64,000 nucleotides of DNA from Deltaproteobacteria bacterium HGW-Deltaproteobacteria-4 (GCA_002841765.1 PHAV01000007.1:1-64000), one strand, 5' to 3'. Positions 7,246 to 15,910 are shown, counted from the first letter of the stretch. Notes: a model not told the origin generated them from the letters alone. Made by a program: numbers and translations.

Positions 7246-8807
7246 CAGTAACCGTCCAATCCGGAGGCCGCATCGCGCTGGCGGCGGCTCTCCCCTTCGT
7301 GGATCACCCTGATCGCACTGACCCCTTCGACCGGGCACTTGGTTTCACAGATCCCGCAGCCGATACACAGCTTCTTGACCACCACCGGCTGTTTGAGGCG
7401 ACGGGTGACGCCGCCGTAGGTGATGTCACGTTCGTCGAAGATGATCGCTTTCTTGCCGGTCGGGCAGTGCTCTTCGCAGACCAGACACTCTTCGCCGCGG
7501 GCGTAGGGGAGGCAAAGGTTCTTGTCGAAGACCGCCAGGCCGATGACCGTCTTGCGCTTGACCTCGAGGCTGAGCTCCTTGATCGCCCCGGTCGGGCAGA
7601 CCTGACCGCAGAGGGTGCAGTTGTATTCACAGTAGCCGAGGCGGGCCATGAGCAGCGGCGTCCACAGGCCGGTGACCCCGGCCTGGAGGAAGGCGGGGTG
7701 GAGAGCGCTGCCGATGCAGACCTTCATGCACTCGCCGCAGCGGATGCAGCGGCGCAGGAATTCTGCTTCGTCGACGGCGCCGGGGGGCCGCAGCAGCGTG
7801 GAGTTGTGCAGACGAGCATCCGGTTCAATGCGGATCGACGGCGCGATCAGGAGCCCGCCGGCGGCGGCAACCAGGACGCCGCGCCGGGTGAGATCGGTGC
7901 TGACCTCGGGGCTCGGCTGCGGCGACCAGCTGAAGGTGACCCGGCGCTGTGGGCAGTAATCGCCGCAATCGAAGCAGCGGATACATTCCGACTTGCGCAC
8001 TGTTTCCGTCCCCACCGCCGCCATCCGGCAGGCGCTGGCGCAGAGCGCGCAGTCGCTGCAGAGTTTAGACGGGGTGCGGCGCAGCAGGGCATAGCGGGAA
8101 GAGAGGCCGAGGAGCCCGCCGAGGGGGCAAAGGTTCTTGCACCAGAAGCGGCGTTCGACCCGCTCCAGGGCGAGGATGCACAGAAAGATCAGCAGGGTGA
8201 AGAGGCCGAGGGTGAAGAAAGGGGGGCGGAAGGCCATCAGATGGTCGCGCCAGAAAGGGAAGAGCTGATTAATCGCCGGCGAAACCACCGGCACCGGGTG
8301 CTGCCAGGCCGCGTCAAAGAGGGCGTTGGCGCCGAGATTGTAAGTCGGATACAGGGCAAAGGTCAGGGTGCGCAGGAAGATTGCCAGCGGATCGAAAAGA
8401 CCGAAGAGTTGCACGCCGAGGAGGGCGGCGACGCTGAGGACGATGAGGAGCAGGTACTTGATCTGCCGCCAGCCCGGCTTGACGATGATTCTCCCTTGGC
8501 CGATGACAGTGCCGCAGCCGTCGAGGGTCGTGCCGAGCGGGCAGATCCAGCCGCAGAAGAAACGGCCGGCAACGGCGGTTAAGAGGAGGACGAGGAGGGC
8601 CGGCCAGAGGAGGTTCAGGTGCGGCGCACCGGGGGCAAAGAGGTCGGCGAGGAGCGCCAGGGGGTCAATCCGGAAGAGGAGGGAGACCGGCCAGGAAAGA
8701 CGGTCCTCCCCCCGGTACTCGGTGGCGACAAAGAGGGCAAGAAAGCCGAGAAGGCAGATCAGTTGAACGCTACGACGCAGGCGGCGCCAACGATTCACGC
8801 TGCTCAC
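7245..8807 (-). CDS. NapH/NapG-like fused membrane polyferredoxin
   Basis: The 520 residues start as a NapH/MauN-type membrane protein with CGWICP (85-90) and CKNLCP (223-228) between hydrophobic segments. Two 4Fe-4S motifs follow at C250-C260 and C275-C285. A twin-arginine-like LTRRGVLVAAAGG segment (307-319) sits mid-protein and leads into a NapG-like half with motifs at C354-C364, C393-C404, C441-C448 and C481-C491. About six 4Fe-4S clusters are predicted. Such proteins pass electrons between the membrane quinone pool and periplasmic or cytoplasmic partners. The start overlaps the DUF362 stop by 4 bp. The electron acceptor is unknown; no nitrate reductase genes are near. Confidence 0.87.
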   Translation of the reverse strand: MSSVNRWRRLRRSVQLICLLGFLALFVATEYRGEDRLSWPVSLLFRIDPLALLADLFAPGAPHLNLLWPALLVLLLTAVAGRFFCGWICPLGTTLDGCGTVIGQGRIIVKPGWRQIKYLLLIVLSVAALLGVQLFGLFDPLAIFLRTLTFALYPTYNLGANALFDAAWQHPVPVVSPAINQLFPFWRDHLMAFRPPFFTLGLFTLLIFLCILALERVERRFWCKNLCPLGGLLGLSSRYALLRRTPSKLCSDCALCASACRMAAVGTETVRKSECIRCFDCGDYCPQRRVTFSWSPQPSPEVSTDLTRRGVLVAAAGGLLIAPSIRIEPDARLHNSTLLRPPGAVDEAEFLRRCIRCGECMKVCIGSALHPAFLQAGVTGLWTPLLMARLGYCEYNCTLCGQVCPTGAIKELSLEVKRKTVIGLAVFDKNLCLPYARGEECLVCEEHCPTGKKAIIFDERDITYGGVTRRLKQPVVVKKLCIGCGICETKCPVEGVSAIRVIHEGESRRQRDAASGLDGY

Positions 8808-9715
8808 ACCATTCGGACTTTCTGCAGATCGAGGGTGCCGAGGCCGCGTTTGGCGCCGGCGACGATAAAGGAGATATCGCGCGGCTGCAGGCCGAAGAGG
8901 GTGGCGCTGTAGGCATCGGCGGCAACGATATCGGGTGAGGCGATGATGGTGTCGAGGATCTTGACATCCTTCAGTTGCCCGCCCTGCGGGCCGTTGGCGA
9001 CCAGGATACGGGTGGCGTCGACGATGGTGAGATCGGAGCGGATAACGGTGTTGATGTCGGCAAGGGCTTCGGCGATGTTGCGGTGCATGGTGCCGCGATT
9101 GCCGCCGATCACCCCCATGATGTTCTTCATGCCGACGGTGACGGTGGAGATGCTGTGATGTTTGGCGATCGGCAGATTGATGAAGCGGTCGGCGTCCAGA
9201 GCGGGTTGGTAAAAGGACCAGCGCTGCTGATCGATGCCTCCCTTGATATCGACATCGATAAAGGCGCGGCGGTCGATCTGTTCCATGCTGACTTTTGGCG
9301 ATTTGAGACCCTCGACAGCGCCGGCAATGCCGCTCTGCACATAACAGCGGCGCGGATCGTTGCAGGTGCGGTCAAAGACCAGAACCTTTTTGGCGCCGGC
9401 TTCGAGGCAGAGTTCAACAACGGTGCGGACAACCAGGGGGTGGGTATTGGCGGCGAGTTCGACGGTACGGTCCCAGCCGATATTCGGCTTGACCACCACC
9501 ACTTCACCGGCCTTGACAAAGGCACTCATGCCGCCGAGGGCGGTAACGGCAGCACGGACGGTGGTGGGGATATCCTTCCCCTTGCGCACTGCCAGGGGCG
9601 GGGTCAGGGGCGCGGGGGACGCCAGGGCGGTCAGGTCGAGCCAGGGCGTGCCGCCGATAGCGGCCGCGGCGATGGCCAGTTGCAGGCTGGAACGGATAAA
9701 TTCACGACGATCCAT
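8804..9715 (-). CDS. DUF362 protein with Tat-type signal
   Basis: A 303-residue protein opening MDRREFIRSSLQLAIAAAAI, a twin-arginine-like signal, so export in folded form with a cofactor is likely. The rest is a DUF362 domain (VVVKPNIGWDR, FINLPIAKHHSISTVT, GMKNIMGVIGGNRGTMH). The domain is often fused or adjacent to ferredoxin modules and its chemistry is not defined. It overlaps the polyferredoxin gene by 4 bp, so the two are translated together. No FeS motif is visible in this protein itself. Confidence 0.85.
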   Translation of the reverse strand: MDRREFIRSSLQLAIAAAAIGGTPWLDLTALASPAPLTPPLAVRKGKDIPTTVRAAVTALGGMSAFVKAGEVVVVKPNIGWDRTVELAANTHPLVVRTVVELCLEAGAKKVLVFDRTCNDPRRCYVQSGIAGAVEGLKSPKVSMEQIDRRAFIDVDIKGGIDQQRWSFYQPALDADRFINLPIAKHHSISTVTVGMKNIMGVIGGNRGTMHRNIAEALADINTVIRSDLTIVDATRILVANGPQGGQLKDVKILDTIIASPDIVAADAYSATLFGLQPRDISFIVAGAKRGLGTLDLQKVRMV

Positions 9716-9748
9716 ACGACCTCCCCTGTCGCCGGCACCGTCACCGGC

Positions 9749-10036
9749 TTACTGGATAATGGCCCCCTCGTTACCGGCCGGGCCGGGCTCGATAGCACCG
9801 AAGTTGGCTTCAAAGCGGCGGACATTCTCTTCCAGGGCGAGGAGAAGACGTTTGGCATGGCGGGGGGAGGTGATGATGCGCGCCCGGACTTTCCCCTGCG
9901 GTGTTTGCGGTTGCAGATATACAAAATCGATGGTGAACTCGCTGTCGGTATGATTAATGATCCCGAGATTGGCATAGATCCCCTGGGCAGTTGCTTCATC
10001 GATCTGGATTTCGAGTTTCTGTTCTTTCTTTTCCAT
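9749..10036 (-). CDS. DUF3467 protein
   Basis: A 95-residue cytoplasmic protein of the DUF3467 family: QIDEATAQGIYANLGIINHTDSE-like opening, then FTIDFVYLQPQTPQGKVRAR and SPRHAKRLLLALEENVRRFE. The function is unknown. The family is small and widespread in deltaproteobacteria and Bacteroidetes. It lies 33 bp upstream of the DUF362 start on the same strand and probably belongs to that transcription unit. Confidence 0.85.
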   Translation of the reverse strand: MEKKEQKLEIQIDEATAQGIYANLGIINHTDSEFTIDFVYLQPQTPQGKVRARIITSPRHAKRLLLALEENVRRFEANFGAIEPGPAGNEGAIIQ

Positions 10037-10077
10037 TCTTCTTCTCCTTGGGCTTCATGGATGGGTGCGGCGAAAAA

Positions 10078-11577
10078 TCAGGGGACAAGTCTGGTGAGCA
10101 TGTTCGGTTTCTGCAGGGCCGGTTCGATGATTTCAATTGTCTGACCGGTCTTGATTCCGAAGATTTTTGCTTCGATGCCGCTGGGAAAGATCGCAACAAC
10201 ATCATACTTTTTGGCAGCGTCCAGGCCGAAGTGGGCAACCTTCGGCTCCTGGGCAGAGAAACCGGTGGCGGAGCGGACCTCGCGCAGGGAAAGAAGCTTG
10301 TTCTTGCTGTTTTCGAAGATTTTGATCTTGCTGCCGTAGGCGTCACGATTGGAGACGGTGCCGGTCAGCTTCACTTTCAGCCAGTTTTTGTCATCCTGGG
10401 TATTTTTAAAGAGTTTGTTCGGCGCGCCCCAGTTGACCACGTAAAGATCGAGGTCGCCATCGTTATCGATATCGGCAAAGGCGGTTGCCTTGGTGCGAAC
10501 GGTTTCGCACTTGAGGATCGGCTGTTTGCTGATCTGATTGGTGAACGTCCCTTTGCCGTCGTTGATGTAGAGCTGGTTGGCGAGCTTGCAATCCCCTTCG
10601 TAAAGGTCGAGGTCGCCGTCGTGATCGATGTCACCGAAGGTCGGGCCTTTGCCCCAGCCATCGTGTCCACCCTTGATCTGGCTGATCGTCTTGGTGAAGC
10701 TGCCCTTGCCGTTGTTGAGATAGAGGTTGTGCGGGCCGACATAGTTGGAGACGTAGAGATCGAGATCGCCATCGTTGTCGATATCGGCAAAGGTGGCGCC
10801 CATGCCCCAGTTCGGATCGTCGACACCGGCCGGCTGTGCCGTCTCGGTGAAGGTGCCGTTCCGGTTGTTGATGTAGAGTTTGTTCGGCTGACCGCGGGAA
10901 TAACTGCCGTTGACGACATAAAGATCCGGGAAATTGTCGTTGTTAATATCGGACCAGATCCCCATCCAGCTCGACGAGCGGTCGCCGACGCCGGCCAGTT
11001 CGGTGACATCGCTGAAGGTGCCGTTGCCATTGTTGCGATAAAGAATATTCTTCTGGTCGTCACCGGAGTTGGCGCAGAAAATGTCGAGCCAGCCGTCATT
11101 GTCGTAATCGACAAAGGAAGCGCTGGAGGTAAAGGCTTTCAGGCCGACGCCGGCTTTTTCAGTGACATCGGTGAAGGTGTTGTCGCCATTATTGCGGAAG
11201 AGGCGGTTTGCCTCGGCTTGAGTCTGGCCCCCGGTGGCGAGGTAGAGGTCAGCATAACCGTCATTGTCATAGTCGCCAAAGACGCTTCCCATCGAGAAGC
11301 CCGGATGATCGATCCCCTTGCCGGCCCTTGCGGTGATCTCTTCAAACCTGCCGTTGCCTTTATTGAGAAAGAGTTTGTTGACACCGCCTTTATTGGAGAC
11401 GTAAAGATCGACGAGTCCGTCGTTATTGATGTCGGCGAAAGCGACCCCCTTGCCGAGTCCGTCGTCAGCCACGCCCGCAGAGATTGAGATGTCAACAAAG
11501 TCTTTGGCACTCGCCAGAGTTGTCAGCAGGCTCAGCGCCGTCGCGATTATGCAGGCCAACCATAGGTTTTTACTCAT
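10078..11577 (-). CDS. Secreted FG-GAP/VCBS-repeat protein with ASPIC/UnbV C-terminus
   Basis: The 499-residue protein has a signal peptide (SKNLWLACIIATALSLL). It then carries seven calcium-binding D-x-D/N-x-DG-type repeats, e.g. DINNDGLVDLYVSN, DYDNDGYADLYLAT and DIDNDGDLDLYVVN, the mark of FG-GAP beta-propellers. The C-terminal 100 residues match the ASPIC/UnbV domain (GSKIKIFENS, LREVRSATGFSAQEPKVAHF). Extracytoplasmic binding or scaffold roles are usual for such proteins; no enzyme activity is known. I chose ATG 11577 because AAAGGTG lies 7 bp upstream. It is 41 bp upstream of the DUF3467 gene. Confidence 0.85.
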   Translation of the reverse strand: MSKNLWLACIIATALSLLTTLASAKDFVDISISAGVADDGLGKGVAFADINNDGLVDLYVSNKGGVNKLFLNKGNGRFEEITARAGKGIDHPGFSMGSVFGDYDNDGYADLYLATGGQTQAEANRLFRNNGDNTFTDVTEKAGVGLKAFTSSASFVDYDNDGWLDIFCANSGDDQKNILYRNNGNGTFSDVTELAGVGDRSSSWMGIWSDINNDNFPDLYVVNGSYSRGQPNKLYINNRNGTFTETAQPAGVDDPNWGMGATFADIDNDGDLDLYVSNYVGPHNLYLNNGKGSFTKTISQIKGGHDGWGKGPTFGDIDHDGDLDLYEGDCKLANQLYINDGKGTFTNQISKQPILKCETVRTKATAFADIDNDGDLDLYVVNWGAPNKLFKNTQDDKNWLKVKLTGTVSNRDAYGSKIKIFENSKNKLLSLREVRSATGFSAQEPKVAHFGLDAAKKYDVVAIFPSGIEAKIFGIKTGQTIEIIEPALQKPNMLTRLVP

Positions 11578-11662
11578 AAACATCACCTTTTCGCTGGTCA
11601 TCAGGTCTTGCGCCGCTTCGATGACTGTGGAAAATCAAGGAAAAAAAGTTGGTCATAACCCC

Positions 11663-11980
11663 TCAAAGATCGTTGAGGAGGCGGTAAATCGCCTGCTGCA
11701 AATCCCAGACGCTGTCCGCCGCTTCGTCCTGATCGCGCTCTTCCAAAAGGAGGCGGGCGCGATCGAGCTGGCTGTGGGCCTTGAGCAGGACCGGTGTCAG
11801 TTGGGTTTCGAGACGGATGCGGGGAATCTCCCCGACCTGATCAAGCAATTCACGGAGTTGAGTCGCGGCTCCGGCGACGATACGGCTTTCTCCGGAGAGG
11901 TCTTCGCTACCGGCGGCGAGGAGGGTTTGGCAGGTTTCAAGCTCTGCAACAATCTGCCGATAACGATCGGAAATAGTCAT
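11663..11980 (-). CDS. Small helical hypothetical protein
   Basis: A 104-residue, charged, almost wholly helical protein starting at ATG 11980 (MTISDRYRQIVAELETCQTL) with ribosome site CAGGAG. The upstream in-frame start at 12046 lacks a site. Long amphipathic helices suggest a coiled coil. I recognise no family. It lies 85 bp upstream of the FG-GAP gene on the same strand, so co-transcription is possible. Confidence 0.6.
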   Translation of the reverse strand: MTISDRYRQIVAELETCQTLLAAGSEDLSGESRIVAGAATQLRELLDQVGEIPRIRLETQLTPVLLKAHSQLDRARLLLEERDQDEAADSVWDLQQAIYRLLNDL

Positions 11981-12250
11981 GATGTCTCCTGAAATGACCA
12001 CCGCAATCAGGGCGTGGCCGGTCTCTTCCATTTTTAATGGCGGCATTATAAAGAAAAGGAGGGAGTTCGTCCAGCAGGGAAACGTCTTTTAACATTTGTA
12101 TCGGTATCGGTAAAAAATAGTGGGGCAAAATCCGAACGGAAAGGGTTCGCGGCATGATCACTGATAAGCGATTGCAATTGGCGGAATGACAAGGTAATTT
12201 GTGCGGCGGCAGGTCGAAAATGAATCCGTGGAAGGCAAGGGAGATCAGCG

Positions 12251-12907
12251 ATGCGGCAAGTGCGGATTATCGGAAAAGAGGCATTTCTTCCCTTGGGGAA
12301 GATCGTCTGTGTTGCGCGAAATTACGCCGAACATATTCGGGAACTCGGCAATGAAGTCCCGGATCGTCCGGTCTTCTTCATGAAACCGGCGAGCAGCGTC
12401 ATCAGCGCCGGGGGTAGCATCGTCATCCCGCCGTATTCACAGGACTGTCAGCACGAAGTCGAGCTCGCCGTTCTCATCGGCTGCACCATCAAGGGGATTG
12501 CCGCCACCGAAGCGCTGAGTGCCGTGGCCGGCTACGGTGTTGCCCTCGATCTGACTCTGCGCGATGTCCAGAACGAATTGAAGAGCAAGGGCCTCCCCTG
12601 GGAGGTTGCCAAGGCTTTCGACACCGCCTGTCCCCTCTCCGACTTTGTTGCCGGCGATACGGTGCACGACCCTCAGAACCTCGCCATCTCCCTGCGGGTC
12701 AATGGTCAAGTGCGGCAGGACGCTTCAACGGCGCTGATGCTCCGTTCCATCCCCGAGTTGATCGCAGCAATCTCCGCCATCTTTACCTTGGAGCCCGGTG
12801 ATGTCATCCTCACCGGCACCCCGGCCGGGGTCAGTCGTCTGCACTCCGGGGATAAGGTGACCGCCACCATCGCTGAGGTCGGCAGTCTCAGCGTTACCGT
12901 CGCCTGA
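12251..12907 (+). CDS. Fumarylacetoacetate hydrolase family protein
   Basis: A 218-residue FAH-fold enzyme with the FAHD1/YcgM pattern: KIVCVARNYAEHIRELG, FFMKPASSV, the metal ligands in HEVELAVLIG (E-x-E), then YGVALDLTLRDVQ and ILTGTPAGVSRLHSGD. Close relatives act as acylpyruvate hydrolases or oxaloacetate decarboxylases, or in aromatic meta-cleavage, using Mg2+. Substrate cannot be fixed here, as no catabolic operon is attached. It is followed after 20 bp by a channel gene. Confidence 0.88.
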   Translation: MRQVRIIGKEAFLPLGKIVCVARNYAEHIRELGNEVPDRPVFFMKPASSVISAGGSIVIPPYSQDCQHEVELAVLIGCTIKGIAATEALSAVAGYGVALDLTLRDVQNELKSKGLPWEVAKAFDTACPLSDFVAGDTVHDPQNLAISLRVNGQVRQDASTALMLRSIPELIAAISAIFTLEPGDVILTGTPAGVSRLHSGDKVTATIAEVGSLSVTVA

Positions 12908-12927
12908 GTGCGGGCAGGGATACTTTT

Positions 12928-13548
12928 ATGTCACTTCTTTATGCGCTTGATCTCATCGGGACCGCTGCCTTTGCCGCGTCCGGGGCCTGGGCGGGAATCC
13001 GGCGGCAGATGGATCTCCTCGGCGTCATCGTCCTTGGACTGGTGACCGCCACCGGCGGCGGCACCCTCCGCGACATCCTCCTTGGCGATCTTCCTCCTTT
13101 CTCCCTCAAGGACGAAACCTACCTGTATACGTCGATTATCGTTTCCCTCGCCGTCTTTGTCGGGCATCGCCATTTTGAGCGTCTCCATCATCCGCTCCTT
13201 TATTTCGATGCCATCGGTCTCGGCACCTTTGTCGTCATCGGTACCGGCAAGGCGCTGGCGATGCAGGCCGGACCGCTTACCGCCATTCTCATGGGGGTGG
13301 CGACGGCCACCGCCGGCGGGATGGTGCGCGATGTCCTTTCCGGACAGGTGCCCCTGGTTCTGCAGCGGGAAGTTTATGCCTCCGCCTGTATCGCCGGCGG
13401 TGCCATCCTGGTGGTATTGCATGGCACCGCGGTCCCGCCGACCGTTGCCGTTATCGTCGCCGCCGTTGTTACCATCGCCATCCGGCTGCTGGCGATCTGG
13501 CGCAACTGGCAACTCCCGCGGGTGAGTGATCGCGCCCTTGACCGGTAG
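12928..13548 (+). CDS. TRIC-type cation channel family protein (UPF0126/YicG)
   Basis: A 206-residue membrane protein of seven predicted helices built from two repeats, each with GTAAFAASGA-like or GVATATAGGMVRDVL-like glycine motifs (TATGGGTLRDILLGDLPP in the first). Prokaryotic TRIC homologues form trimeric monovalent-cation channels. The older annotation is UPF0126. It is probably co-transcribed with the FAH gene 20 bp upstream. Physiological ligand unknown. Confidence 0.87.
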   Translation: MSLLYALDLIGTAAFAASGAWAGIRRQMDLLGVIVLGLVTATGGGTLRDILLGDLPPFSLKDETYLYTSIIVSLAVFVGHRHFERLHHPLLYFDAIGLGTFVVIGTGKALAMQAGPLTAILMGVATATAGGMVRDVLSGQVPLVLQREVYASACIAGGAILVVLHGTAVPPTVAVIVAAVVTIAIRLLAIWRNWQLPRVSDRALDR

Positions 13549-13618
13549 CCGCACGACGGTTGACCTAGGAACGGCGCTCCCGTATGATGCGCCCGGAAGG
13601 ATCTAAAGGAGATGAACA

Positions 13619-13837
13619 ATGGCATATAATTTGAAAAATCAGTTATGGCAGACCGGTGCCCTTGAGTGGTGGACCATCATAGACGGCGAAGATCATTATC
13701 TCGGCAGTCGGGAATTCCCCCTCCCTCCGGAAGAAGGGGATGAATGGACGGTTCGCGCCACCGGCGATCGTTTTTGTATTCGCGGCGGCGAGATTATCTT
13801 TCTCGGCAAGGGTGAGCCGCAGGTCTACCCGTGGTAA
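13619..13837 (+). CDS. Small hypothetical protein, Trp-rich
   Basis: A 72-residue protein with strong ribosome site AAAGGAGATGAACA before ATG 13619. It is beta-rich with four Trp (LKNQLWQTGALEWWTI, EWTVRATGDRFC) and no signal sequence. I do not recognise a family. It ends 34 bp before the MshEN gene and may be co-transcribed with it. Confidence 0.6.
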   Translation: MAYNLKNQLWQTGALEWWTIIDGEDHYLGSREFPLPPEEGDEWTVRATGDRFCIRGGEIIFLGKGEPQVYPW

Positions 13838-13871
13838 TGTCCTGAATCCGTTGCTGCCTGGAGGTGCGCTC

Positions 13872-15053
13872 ATGGCGATTACACTGCTCGACATGTTGCT
13901 GAATGCCAAAATGGTTACGCCGGCGCAGATCGACGATGCGCTGCAAAATCGCGTCTTCTTTGGCGGCAAGATCGGAACAAGTCTGGTCGAACTCGGTTTT
14001 TTGCGTGAAGAGGATCTCGCCCGGTTCCTCGGCCGCAAGCTGATGGTTCCTTATATCTCTCCCGAAGCCCTCCTCAACATTCCGGCCGAGACGATCGCTT
14101 GCATCCCCAAAGAGATGGCTCTTAAATATCGGGTTATTCCTCTGGAGATGAAGCAGAAGCGTTTGTCGCTGGTCATGTCCGATCCGGCGGATCTGGCGGC
14201 TGTCGACGAAATCAGTTTTATCACCGGTTTTGTCATCAAGCCGATGATCGCCCCGGAATTCCGTCTGCTGCAAGCGCTCAATCTTTATTATGGACTGCAT
14301 ATCAGCACCCGCTTTCAGCGGATTATCGACCGCTTGCAGAGCGAAGCCGTGGCGGCGAGCTGGGTGGAGCCCATGGCGGCTGCGGCGCCGGCGGTCACTG
14401 CACCTCCCGCTGTCATTGCGGCGGCAAGTGGTTCTGCTGAGGGCGTGATCGATCTTGTCGATCTTGATGAAGAAGTGTTGCGCCCCATTGACGCTGCGGC
14501 AGCGGGGCTCATCCCGGCTGCCGACAGTGAGCCGGTCGAGGGTGCCTGGGTCGAAAAATTGCAGCATTATGCGATTGACGAAATTTCCCGGCGTCTTGCT
14601 TATGTCGAAGACCGTGAAGAGATTGCCGCTGTTGTCCTGGAAGCATTAGCCTTGGAGTTCCATTGTGCGGCGCTCTTTATTGTTCGTGGCGATAATGCCT
14701 CCGGGTGGCGGGCATTCCGGAACGGTGTCGAAATCTCCGACTTTGAGATGACACATATCCCTTTTGCCCGGCCTTCGGTGCTAAAGACGGTGACGGAAGG
14801 GAAGAGTTATTACCTCGGACCATTGACAGCCAACCCCCTCAATCAACGTCTGCTTGCCGCTCTTTGCGGGCAAGCCCCGGCATCGGTGCTGGTCATGCCG
14901 GTGGTCGTCCTTGGCCGGGTCGTCGATATTCTTTATGTCGAAGGAGGGGAAGGCGATCTTGCTGACAGGCTGCCGGAGGTGCAGCGGCTTTTGAACAAAG
15001 CCGCCCTTGCGTTCGAGATTCTGATCTGTCGGGACAAGATTCTTTTGGGGTAG
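13872..15053 (+). CDS. MshEN (GspE/PilB N-terminal) domain protein without ATPase
   Basis: The 393-residue protein begins MAITLLDMLLNAKMVTPAQI at ATG 13872 (site GGAGGT). Residues about 1-140 match the MshEN/T2SSE-N domain of type II secretion and type IV pilus ATPases (FLGRKLMVPYISPEALLNIP, RVIPLEMKQKRLSLVMSDP), a known c-di-GMP-binding module in MshE. No Walker A or GspE ATPase domain follows. Instead there is an Ala/Pro linker and a C-terminal part that looks GAF-like (ALALEFHCAALFIVRGD, VLVMPVVVLGRVVDILYVEG). A c-di-GMP effector role is inference. Start at 13740 was rejected because it overlaps the preceding gene and lacks a ribosome site. Confidence 0.78.
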   Translation: MAITLLDMLLNAKMVTPAQIDDALQNRVFFGGKIGTSLVELGFLREEDLARFLGRKLMVPYISPEALLNIPAETIACIPKEMALKYRVIPLEMKQKRLSLVMSDPADLAAVDEISFITGFVIKPMIAPEFRLLQALNLYYGLHISTRFQRIIDRLQSEAVAASWVEPMAAAAPAVTAPPAVIAAASGSAEGVIDLVDLDEEVLRPIDAAAAGLIPAADSEPVEGAWVEKLQHYAIDEISRRLAYVEDREEIAAVVLEALALEFHCAALFIVRGDNASGWRAFRNGVEISDFEMTHIPFARPSVLKTVTEGKSYYLGPLTANPLNQRLLAALCGQAPASVLVMPVVVLGRVVDILYVEGGEGDLADRLPEVQRLLNKAALAFEILICRDKILLG

Positions 15054-15082
15054 GAACAGGAAGGTCGATTTGAAAAAGATGC

Positions 15083-15120
15083 AGGCGCAGGGCTGGAAGG
15101 AATCAGCTGCTGCGCCTTTT
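15083..15120 (+). terminator. Rho-independent terminator after the MshEN gene
   Basis: AGGCGCAG (15083-15090) pairs with CTGCGCCT (15110-15117) across a 19-nt loop, followed by a T run. It lies 30 bp after the stop at 15053 and before the convergent crcB end. Confidence 0.6.
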
Positions 15121-15139
15121 TCTGTATGATCTCTTCCCC

Positions 15140-15517
15140 CTAAGAAAGGGCACGGATCGTCACAATCCCCAGCCAGGTGCAGAGGAGGCAGATGAAGACG
15201 CTCGCCAGAACATTGACAGCGGCGAGGAGGAACTGTCCGTCCTCTAAAAGTTTGAAGGTTTCGTAACTGAAAGTAGAGAAGGTTGTCAGCCCTCCCAGCA
15301 GGCCGACGGTCAGCCCCAGTCGCACGGTATCAGAGAGCGCGGTGCTGCGCAGCGCCAACTCCATGATCAGGCCGATCAGGTAGGCGCCGATAACGTTGAC
15401 GACGAGAGTGCCGTAGGGAAAGGCGCGGCCGAGCAGAGAATAAACCCAGCCCGAAAGATAGTAGCGCGTCAGCCCCCCGCCGGCACAGAAGAGGGCGATC
15501 ATCGCGGCTTTGTTCAT
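15140..15517 (-). CDS. crcB: Fluoride efflux channel CrcB/Fluc
   Basis: A 125-residue membrane protein of four helices. It has GGGLTRYYLSG near the N-terminus (G-x-x-R-Y), VNVIGAYLIG in helix 2, and GGLTTFSTFSYE in helix 3, the Phe/Thr motif of the fluoride pathway. Fluc channels work as antiparallel dual-topology dimers that export F-. It is the last gene of the minus-strand group behind yajD. No fluoride riboswitch consensus was seen upstream. Confidence 0.93.
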   Translation of the reverse strand: MNKAAMIALFCAGGGLTRYYLSGWVYSLLGRAFPYGTLVVNVIGAYLIGLIMELALRSTALSDTVRLGLTVGLLGGLTTFSTFSYETFKLLEDGQFLLAAVNVLASVFICLLCTWLGIVTIRALS

Positions 15518-15561
15518 GAAACCTTCCTTCTCTTCAAAAGCATTTCAGTCTTTATCGGGGA

Positions 15562-15888
15562 TCACGATTTTCCATGCAGATAGTCGCCAAGGAGCGAGCG
15601 GCTGTGTTCGTCATCGTGGCAAAAGATGCAGAGGTTCTCCCAGTTACTGCCGTCAGCAGGATTATTGTTGTGATTGCCGTCTTTGTGGTGGACGGTCAAC
15701 AGGTGCAAGGTGGCGAGATCGACCTCGCGGGCACATTTGGCGCAGATCCAGCCATGCAGCTTGAGAGAGCGTTCGCGGTAGTTGCTTGATGACTCCGCTT
15801 CGGCGCGCATGCGCCGGACCGTGGCGTCAATTTCAGCCTGACTCTTGGCCGGCTGCGGCCGCTTGTTGCGGGGACGGAAAGTGGTCAT
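15562..15888 (-). CDS. yajD: YajD-type HNH nuclease
   Basis: A 108-residue HNH endonuclease-like protein. The motif is HLLTVHHKDGNHNNNP (HH...N) with zinc-ribbon cysteines in CAKCARE and CIFCHDDEH. It matches E. coli YajD in length and layout. The family has no assigned cellular role. It lies 22 bp after the ZIP transporter stop and 44 bp before crcB, all on the minus strand. Confidence 0.9.
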   Translation of the reverse strand: MTTFRPRNKRPQPAKSQAEIDATVRRMRAEAESSSNYRERSLKLHGWICAKCAREVDLATLHLLTVHHKDGNHNNNPADGSNWENLCIFCHDDEHSRSLLGDYLHGKS

Positions 15889-15910
15889 GGTTTGTTCCTT
15901 TTGTTATGGA

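Noticed and set aside
7299-8582. Plus-strand frame of 427 codons opposite the polyferredoxin
   Set aside because: Antisense shadow: high GC third positions leave it stop-free, and its Ala/Glu/Gly-rich composition fits no protein family.
9991-11487. Long plus-strand frame of 498 codons opposite the FG-GAP protein
   Set aside because: It exists because the repeated D-x-D-x-D codons lack antisense stops; the repetitive VVIDI-like sequence is a mirror of the calcium repeats.
15518-15561. Fluoride riboswitch expected before crcB
   Set aside because: The GGCGAUGG...pseudoknot pattern could not be found in the 44-bp gap, nor upstream of yajD.
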